Shown here: positions 56,738 to 64,000 of the stretch, piece by piece
Position numbering within the stretch: the first letter of the stretch is position 1
How the letters are laid out: every line of letters starts with the position of its first letter
Origin: Modestobacter sp. VKM Ac-2984
Lineage (GTDB): Bacteria; Actinomycetota; Actinomycetes; Mycobacteriales; Geodermatophilaceae
DNA length: 64,000 nt
Reading direction: 5' to 3'
Assembly: GCF_026967985.1 (NCBI RefSeq)
Contig: NZ_JAPVBJ010000002.1
Span: 548,691-612,690, forward strand
Position numbers and translations under genes: made by a program
The notes under the pieces: model-generated
Seen by the model: only the letters and a program-made list of their open reading frames with translations
Told to the model about the DNA's origin: nothing
Databases searched by the model: none

Positions 56738-57172
56738 TCAGAGGAGGCTGGCGTCCAGGGTGATGTCCACGGCGGCCAGCGCCTTGCTCACCGGGCAGCC
56801 GGCCTTGGCGGCCTGGGCGGCCTTGTCGAAGCCGGCGGCGTCGAGCCCGTCGACCTCGCCGCGCACGGTCAGCGCGATCGCGGTGATCGTCGGGGCGCCG
56901 TCCTGCTGGCCGAGGGTCACGTCCGCGCTCACCTCGAGCGACTGCGTCGTGCCACCGGCCTTGCCGATCTCGCTGGAGAGCGCCATGGCGTAGCAGGACG
57001 AGTGGGCGGCGGCGATGAGCTCCTCGGGGCTGGTGGTGCCCCCGGCCTCGTCAGCGGCCCGCTTGGGGAAGCTGACGTCGAACGTGCCGACCTTCGAGCT
57101 GGAGAGCTCGACCTGGCCGGAGCCCTCCTGCAGGGAGCCGTTCCAGGCAGTGCGTGCGGTACGGGTGGGCAT
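56738..57172 (-). CDS. osmC: OsmC-family peroxiredoxin
   Basis: This 144-aa thiol peroxidase reduces organic hydroperoxides. Redox cysteines are Cys60 (HSSCYAMALS) and Cys126 (KAGCPVSKAL). The N-terminal TARTAWNGSLQEGSG and FPKRAADEAGGTTSPEEL point to the OsmC rather than Ohr subgroup. GAGGAGG precedes the ATG at 57172. It lies 138 bp downstream of an OhrR-type gene on the same strand, so peroxide-inducible control is likely. Confidence 0.93.
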   Translation of the reverse strand: MPTRTARTAWNGSLQEGSGQVELSSSKVGTFDVSFPKRAADEAGGTTSPEELIAAAHSSCYAMALSSEIGKAGGTTQSLEVSADVTLGQQDGAPTITAIALTVRGEVDGLDAAGFDKAAQAAKAGCPVSKALAAVDITLDASLL

Positions 57173-57310
57173 CGGACCTCCTCTTCGTCGGTGACGGCCG
57201 CGACGCAGGGCTGCGCTGCGGCCGGACACCGGTTCTGACGGGGTCAACCGTTCCCGGCCGGCGGTGTTCCCGCCACCGGGACGCGTCCGGCCCCTGCCCG
57301 GGGCCCTTCC

Positions 57311-57772
57311 TCAGACGGTGGTGATCGCGCGGGTCTCGGCCACCCGCTCGGTGATCAGCCGCAGCTGGGCCTTCAACTCGTCGAACTGCGACTGGTTCAG
57401 GGCCAGGGCGTCGATCATCTCCGCGGAGATCGAACAGGCTGGGCCCTGCAGCGCCCGGCCGGCGTCGGTCAGCCGGACGGAGACCGACCGCTCGTCGTCG
57501 GCCCGGCGGTGCCGGGTCACCAGCCCCGCAGCGGTGAGCCGCTTGAGCAGGGGGGACAGGGTGCCGGAGTCGAGTGCCAGGCGGGTGCCCAGCTGCCCGA
57601 CGCTCTGCCCGTCCTCCTCCCACAGCAGCATGAGGACGAGGTACTGGGGATAGGTGACCCCCAGCTCGTCCAGCATGGGGCGGTACCGGGCGGTGACCGC
57701 GCGTGAGGCCGCGTAGAGCGCGAAACAGAGCTGATCGTCGAGAGCGACGCTCGGCGACGGGGTGTCTGTCAT
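57311..57772 (-). CDS. ohrR: OhrR-type MarR-family peroxide sensor
   Basis: This is a 153-aa regulator. The N-terminal DDQLCFALYAASRAVTARYRPML block contains the peroxide-reactive cysteine (Cys16) seen in OhrR proteins, followed by GVTYPQYLVLMLLWEEDG and the winged helix. The wing is RRADDERSVSVRLTDAGR. Oxidation of the Cys should release it from DNA and induce osmC downstream. ATG at 57772; the frame extends further upstream but without a ribosome site or homology. Confidence 0.9.
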   Translation of the reverse strand: MTDTPSPSVALDDQLCFALYAASRAVTARYRPMLDELGVTYPQYLVLMLLWEEDGQSVGQLGTRLALDSGTLSPLLKRLTAAGLVTRHRRADDERSVSVRLTDAGRALQGPACSISAEMIDALALNQSQFDELKAQLRLITERVAETRAITTV

Positions 57773-57886
57773 GGGGCAAGAGTAGGGCGCGATCCGGCTG
57801 TAGGCAGCCGTGTGTCCCAAGTCGTCGCGTTTTCTGCCAGGGTCGGACGCCGTGGGAGTCCGTCGGACGGCCCTGGACGCCGCCAG

Positions 57887-57907
57887 GTTGAGCGGAACAG
57901 ACTCAAG
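57887..57907 (+). promoter_or_regulatory. HAIR element (HspR operator) upstream of clpB
   Basis: TTGAGC-GGAACAG-ACTCAA matches the HAIR consensus TTGAGT-N7-ACTCAA in 11 of 12 half-site bases. It lies 63-83 bp upstream of the clpB ATG. Confidence 0.8.
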
Positions 57908-57969
57908 TCCTGCTCCGTTGAGCTCGACGAGACCGTCCCGTGCCGCAGGAGAGGACAGACCCACCCGCC

Positions 57970-60642
<2,673 letters not shown>

Positions 60643-60646
60643 GGCG

Positions 60647-60677
60647 CCGTGCCCGCCGTCGACGACGGCGGGCACGG
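60647..60677. terminator. Bidirectional hairpin terminator
   Basis: Perfect 14-bp arms 60647-60660 and 60664-60677 with a GAC loop, between the convergent clpB and DUF4190 genes. Confidence 0.85.
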
Positions 60678-60682
60678 TCGGG

Positions 60683-61222
60683 TCAGCCGGTGGCGTCCTG
60701 GAGGCACTCCTCGAAGGCGACCTGGTCACCGGTCTGGCTGAACTCGTCGGTGCAGCTCTCGGCGGTGGTCACGAAGAAGACCGTCGCGGCCAGGATGATC
60801 GCCCCGAGCACCAGGCCGATGGCCCCGGTCACGATCCCGGCGATCGGCATGCCGCGGTTGTCGGCCCGCCGGGCCTTGACCCGGCGCAGCGCGACGATGC
60901 CCAGGATGATCGCCAGTGACCCCAGCACGACGCCGGGGACGCCGAGGAAGAAGGCCCCCGGCAGGGACAGGAGGCCCAGGACCAGGGAGGCGATCCCGAG
61001 TCCGTTGGACTTCTGGGGTGCGCCGTAACCGCCCGGCTGCTGCCCGTAGGGGTCCGGCTGGCCGTACTGGATCGGCTGCCCGTACGCGGCCGCCTGCCCG
61101 TAGGCAGCGGGCTCACCGTAGGCAGGTGGTCCGGGCTGGCCGTAGCCGTGGGCGCCCCCCTGCCCCGGGCGGTCGTCGCCGGGACGGGAGGGGTCGGGCG
61201 GCGGTGCTGGGGGCGTCGTCAC
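60683..61222 (-). CDS. DUF4190-type membrane protein with Gly/Tyr/Pro-rich N-terminus
   Basis: The protein is about 179 aa. Residues 1-75 are low-complexity with repeated AYGQ/PYGQ units ([17 protein letters not shown]). Two membrane helices follow ([32 protein letters not shown] and [23 protein letters not shown], each shown in part), separated by a basic RRVKARR turn. The short C-terminal extracytoplasmic segment contains two Cys (SCTDEF, ECLQD). DUF4190 is a widespread actinobacterial family of unknown role. GTG at 61222; ribosome site unclear. Confidence 0.78.
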   Translation of the reverse strand: MTTPPAPPPDPSRPGDDRPGQGGAHGYGQPGPPAYGEPAAYGQAAAYGQPIQYGQPDPYGQQPGGYGAPQKSNGLGIASLVLGLLSLPGAFFLGVPGVVLGSLAIILGIVALRRVKARRADNRGMPIAGIVTGAIGLVLGAIILAATVFFVTTAESCTDEFSQTGDQVAFEECLQDATG

Positions 61223-61403
61223 CCCCCGGAGCGTATGGCGTCGGTCAGGAGGCGGCACCCGCAGCCACCCGCCCTCGGTCCCCGGAGGGGCGTGCCCCGG
61301 GCGGGTGACGGCAGGGTCTCACCGGGTCGGATCCGGTGACGGCGAGGTGCGGATGCGCGATGATCTTCGAGGTCCATCCGCCGAGGTCACCCGAGGAGCC
61401 GTC

Positions 61404-62045
61404 ATGACGTCAGGACCGCAGGACCCACAGCACGGCGGGCACGGGCAGCAGTCGCCGCAGGGCGGGCCGCCCCAGTACGGGCAGGACCCCCAGTACGGGC
61501 AGGGCGGGCCGCAGTACGGCGCGCAGTCCCCGTGGGGGCAGGGCGGGCCGGAGCAGCCCGGGCCGCCCGCCTACCCCGCCGCACCCGGCGCCCAGTACGG
61601 CGGCGCCCCTGCTGCCCCGACGGAGCGACCGACCACGGTCAAGGCCGGGATCGGTGCGTTCCTGGCGAACACGCTCCTCGGGCTGATCGCCTCGATCATC
61701 ACCTTCACCAGCCTCGACTCGCAGATCGACGACCTGGTCGTCGACCAGGCGCTCACCCGCGACGAGGCGTCGGCGGCGCTCACCATCGGTGCGGTCATCG
61801 GCCTCATCCTGACGGCGGCCTACCTGCTGGTGCTGTTCTTCGCCTGGAAGGGCCACAACTGGGCGCGCATCGTCCTGTGGGTGCTGGGCGGCCTGAGTGT
61901 GCTGTTCAGCCTGCTGGGCGCGTCGGCCCTCGGGTTCCTCGGCGTGCTGGGTCTGCTGCTCACCATCGCCGGGATCGTGCTGCTGGCGCTCAAGCCCTCC
62001 AGCGAGTGGTACCGGGCGGAGACCCGGCGGCGCAACCAGTTCTGA
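61404..62045 (+). CDS. Membrane protein with Gln/Gly/Tyr-rich N-terminus
   Basis: The protein is about 213 aa. The first 80 residues are low-complexity (QYGQDPQYGQGGPQYG). Four transmembrane segments follow (AFLANTLLGLIASIITF, IGAVIGLILTAAYLLVLFF, IVLWVLGGLSVLFSLLG, FLGVLGLLLTIAGIVLLAL), with a charged loop DDLVVDQALTRDEAS. GAGGAGCCGTC precedes the ATG. It is divergent from the DUF4190 gene and has the same tail style, so the two may be functionally related. Family not identified. Confidence 0.75.
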   Translation: MTSGPQDPQHGGHGQQSPQGGPPQYGQDPQYGQGGPQYGAQSPWGQGGPEQPGPPAYPAAPGAQYGGAPAAPTERPTTVKAGIGAFLANTLLGLIASIITFTSLDSQIDDLVVDQALTRDEASAALTIGAVIGLILTAAYLLVLFFAWKGHNWARIVLWVLGGLSVLFSLLGASALGFLGVLGLLLTIAGIVLLALKPSSEWYRAETRRRNQF

Positions 62046-62051
62046 GACCGG

Positions 62052-62525
62052 TCAGCTGCGGCTGCGGCTGCGTGGGCCGGACGAGGCCCACGCAGTCGTC
62101 GTCCGGGCCAGCAGGCTGGTCCCGGCGGCCGCACAGAGCACCAGCACCAGCAGCGACGAGGCCGCCACGCCACCGGTCAGGAAGGTCGCGCCGAGGGTCA
62201 GCAGCCCCAGCGGCACGCTGACGGCCATGCCGGTCCACCGCGCCCACGCCCGCCCGCGGGCGAGGAACACCGCGGAGACGGCGGCCAGCAGCCCGAACAC
62301 CACGGCCTGGGTCAGGTTCAGCAGCACGGCCCGCTCGGCGTCGGAGCGCGGCGAACCCGGCTGCGCCTCGGCGAGGGTGTCGACCACGGTGTCCCGGACG
62401 GCGAAGGTGAGCAGCGCGTTCAGCAGGAGCAACAGGGCCAGGGCGGCGAGCACGCCGATCGAGACCTTGACCGACACGGGGGTCTCCGGGCGGGGCGGGC
62501 CGGGGGGCGTGCGGCTGCTGCTCAC
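62052..62525 (-). CDS. Hypothetical four-helix membrane protein, 157 aa
   Basis: A Pro/Arg-rich N-terminus of about 20 residues leads into a helix (KVSIGVLAALALLLLLNALLTFAV). An extracytoplasmic acidic loop and three more helices follow (VVFGLLAAVSAVFL, MAVSVPLGLLTLGATFL, ASSLLVLVLCAAAG). It ends with a basic Arg/Ser tail. GTG at 62525 is the likely start; no strong ribosome site is seen. No family recognised. Confidence 0.7.
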   Translation of the reverse strand: MSSSRTPPGPPRPETPVSVKVSIGVLAALALLLLLNALLTFAVRDTVVDTLAEAQPGSPRSDAERAVLLNLTQAVVFGLLAAVSAVFLARGRAWARWTGMAVSVPLGLLTLGATFLTGGVAASSLLVLVLCAAAGTSLLARTTTAWASSGPRSRSRS

Positions 62526-62652
62526 CGCGTCAGGGTGGCACGCCGGGGCGGGACCCCGGTCGGCTGCCGCGCCGGATGCGATGCTGGCGGCGGCCGACAC
62601 ACCACACCACCGTGGGCGGCCGGTGACCGACACCAGGAGGACAGCCGCAGTG

Positions 62653-63339
62653 ATGGCCCCCCGGCAGACCCGAGCCGCCGTCCCGTCCCGCATCGGCGGG
62701 CTCCTCGCCGTCCCCGTCCTCCTGGCCGGGATCGCCGGCTGCAGCGGGTCCGACGACGAACCGACCGCCCGCGCCACCCCCAGCGCCACGGCCACCGAGA
62801 CCAGCGCGGCACCGACGACGGAGGCGGTCGCGGCGCCCACCGGACCGATCGGACCCGGGTGCGACCTGGTCTTCCCCGCCGCGGCCGACGGGGCGCCGGT
62901 GGACCTGACAGCCCAGCCGGTGAGCGCGGCGGTGGGCGCCAACCCGCAGCTGAGCACGCTCACCGCGGCCGTGGGCGCGGCCAACCTCGTCGATGTGCTC
63001 AACGCCCGCGAGGAGGTCACGGTGCTGGCGCCGACCAACGCCGCCTTCGACGCGCTGGGCCCCGATGCACTGCCCGCGCTGCTCGGGGACGGCCCGCGGC
63101 TGACCTCACTGCTGACCCACCACGTGCTGCCCGGTCGGCTGGCGCCGGCCGAACTCGTCGGCGAGCACGTCACGCTCAACGGCGACCCGATCACCGTGGC
63201 CGGGCCCCCCGAGGCGCCGACCATCGCCGCGGAGGGCACCCTCGCCGGCGCCGCCCCGGCGACCGTGGTCTGCGGCGACGTCCCGACGGCGAACGCCACC
63301 GTCTACGTCATCGACCAGGTGCTCGCCCCGGCCGGCTGA
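62653..63339 (+). CDS. Fasciclin-domain lipoprotein
   Basis: This 228-aa exported protein has a signal peptide ending in lipobox AGIAGC (lipid Cys30). A Thr/Ala-rich spacer precedes one FAS1 domain (residues about 85-226): NPQLSTLTAAVGAANLVDVLN, VTVLAPTNAAFDALG and the late ATVYVIDQVLAP. It resembles mycobacterial MPT70/MPT83-like proteins involved in surface adhesion. AGGAGG lies upstream; GTG 62650 and ATG 62653 are both possible starts. Confidence 0.9.
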   Translation: MAPRQTRAAVPSRIGGLLAVPVLLAGIAGCSGSDDEPTARATPSATATETSAAPTTEAVAAPTGPIGPGCDLVFPAAADGAPVDLTAQPVSAAVGANPQLSTLTAAVGAANLVDVLNAREEVTVLAPTNAAFDALGPDALPALLGDGPRLTSLLTHHVLPGRLAPAELVGEHVTLNGDPITVAGPPEAPTIAAEGTLAGAAPATVVCGDVPTANATVYVIDQVLAPAG

Positions 63340-63374
63340 CCTGTGCGGACGGCGTCCCCGTCCGCCGGCCTCAG

Positions 63375-63380
63375 TAGGGT
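63375..63380 (+). promoter_or_regulatory. -10 box of leaderless pyrE promoter
   Basis: TAGGGT is followed by 7 bases and the pyrE ATG, with no ribosome site in between. Confidence 0.5.
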
Positions 63381-63387
63381 TCCCGCC

Positions 63388-63945
63388 ATGAACGCCCCCG
63401 CTCCGGCGCACCCCGACCGTGACCGGCTGCTCGAGCTCATCGTCGACCTCGCCGTCGTGCACGGGAAGGTGACGCTCTCCTCCGGCCAGGAGGCCGACTG
63501 GTACATCGACCTGCGCCGGGTGACGCTGCACCACGAGGCCGCCCCGCTGGTGGGCCGGGTGATGCGCCAGCTCACCGGCGACCTGCGCTACGACGTGGTC
63601 GGTGGGCTGACCCTGGGCGCCGACCCGGTCGCCACCGCGATGCTGCACGCCGCCTCGGCCGGCGAGGGGTTCCTGGACGCCTGCGTGGTGCGCAAGGCGA
63701 CCAAGACGCACGGGATGCAGCGGCGGATCGAGGGGCCCGACGTCGCCGGCCGCACCGTGCTGGTGGTCGAGGACGTCTCCACCACCGGCGGCAGCCCGCT
63801 CACCGCCGTCGAGGCGCTGCAGGAGGCCGGCGCCGAGGTGCTGGGCGTGGCCGTCATCGTCGACCGCGGCGCCCGCGCGGCCGTCGAGGCGGCCGGCCTG
63901 GAGTACCGCGCGGCGTTCGAGCTCGCCGACCTCGGCCTCTCCTGA
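63388..63945 (+). CDS. pyrE: Orotate phosphoribosyltransferase
   Basis: This 185-aa enzyme converts orotate and PRPP to OMP in pyrimidine synthesis. The PRPP-binding motif is VLVVEDVSTTGGSPL. The family N-terminus (KVTLSSGQEADWYIDLRRVTLH), GGLTLGADPVATAM and VVRKATKTHGMQRRIEG are all present. It begins at a leaderless-type promoter. It is a single gene here with no other pyr genes next to it. The last 55 bp of the window after it contain only a short GGAGGG/CCCTCC inverted repeat. Confidence 0.95.
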   Translation: MNAPAPAHPDRDRLLELIVDLAVVHGKVTLSSGQEADWYIDLRRVTLHHEAAPLVGRVMRQLTGDLRYDVVGGLTLGADPVATAMLHAASAGEGFLDACVVRKATKTHGMQRRIEGPDVAGRTVLVVEDVSTTGGSPLTAVEALQEAGAEVLGVAVIVDRGARAAVEAAGLEYRAAFELADLGLS

Positions 63946-64000
63946 CGGAGGGCCCCCTCCCGCCACCCTCCGCACCCTCAGGACGGGACCCTGACGGGGG

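Overview
The window is chromosomal DNA of a very high-GC Gram-positive actinobacterium. A Geodermatophilaceae-type host (Modestobacter, Blastococcus or Geodermatophilus) is my inference. It rests on the FadE5-like and EtfD-like beta-oxidation proteins, the HspR-controlled dnaK operon, DUF3140 and DUF6328 proteins, an AAC(2')-I relative, frequent GTG starts and several leaderless-type promoters. Gene density is high, no gene-free stretch exceeds about 300 bp, and I see no phage, insertion sequence or CRISPR array.

Layout. 0-1.2 kb: the 3' part of ptsI (PTS enzyme I) with an apparent one-base frameshift, then a 51-aa basic protein. 1.2-6.8 kb: a tyrosine-phosphatase-like protein, a putative alkylated-base glycosylase, and a four-gene ABC exporter plus DesK/DesR-type two-component operon. 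6.8-15.6 kb: a FadE5-like acyl-CoA dehydrogenase, a TetR regulator, a ZnuACB-type metal importer, ribokinase, a DUF6328 membrane protein and five very small acidic or low-complexity proteins. 15.6-22.3 kb: a methyltransferase and type III polyketide synthase pair, PTS-dependent dihydroxyacetone kinase (dhaKLM), a glutathione-independent formaldehyde dehydrogenase-like enzyme, an AAC(2')-I-like acetyltransferase and tRNA-Gly(CCC). 22.3-30.3 kb: a secreted subtilase with a long Gly/Pro/Thr/Asp linker, a split aerotaxis-like receptor (PAS protein plus soluble MCP), dCTP deaminase, a methyltransferase and a CynX-type MFS permease. 30.3-39.2 kb: EtfD-like ETF:quinone oxidoreductase, an AbiEi/DUF559 protein bracketed by direct repeats, then dnaK-grpE-dnaJ-hspR and a MarR regulator. 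39.2-54.3 kb: a glycolate/glyoxylate and 2-hydroxyacid block (glcDEF, aceB, an IclR regulator, enoyl-CoA hydratase, a family III CoA-transferase, a MatC-type carrier, an alanine/serine-glyoxylate aminotransferase and a giant FAD/Fe-S D-2-hydroxyacid dehydrogenase). 54.3-64 kb: a MarR/MFS efflux pair, OsmC with an OhrR-like regulator, clpB, membrane proteins, a fasciclin lipoprotein and pyrE.

How parts connect. Three candidate regulons can be read directly from shared operator-like sequences. An identical 15-bp near-palindrome lies in the promoters of the FadE5-like dehydrogenase and the EtfD-like gene, 23 kb apart; these would act at the two ends of one electron-transfer chain. A TTCCG-N5-CGGAA palindrome lies between aceB and iclR and again upstream of the MatC-type carrier. 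HAIR-type elements precede both dnaK and clpB, and the gene for their expected repressor HspR closes the dnaK operon. A dispersed imperfect-palindrome repeat occurs four times, three times overlapping a stop codon. The dhaM phosphotransferase needs PTS enzyme I, whose gene at the window edge looks frameshifted.
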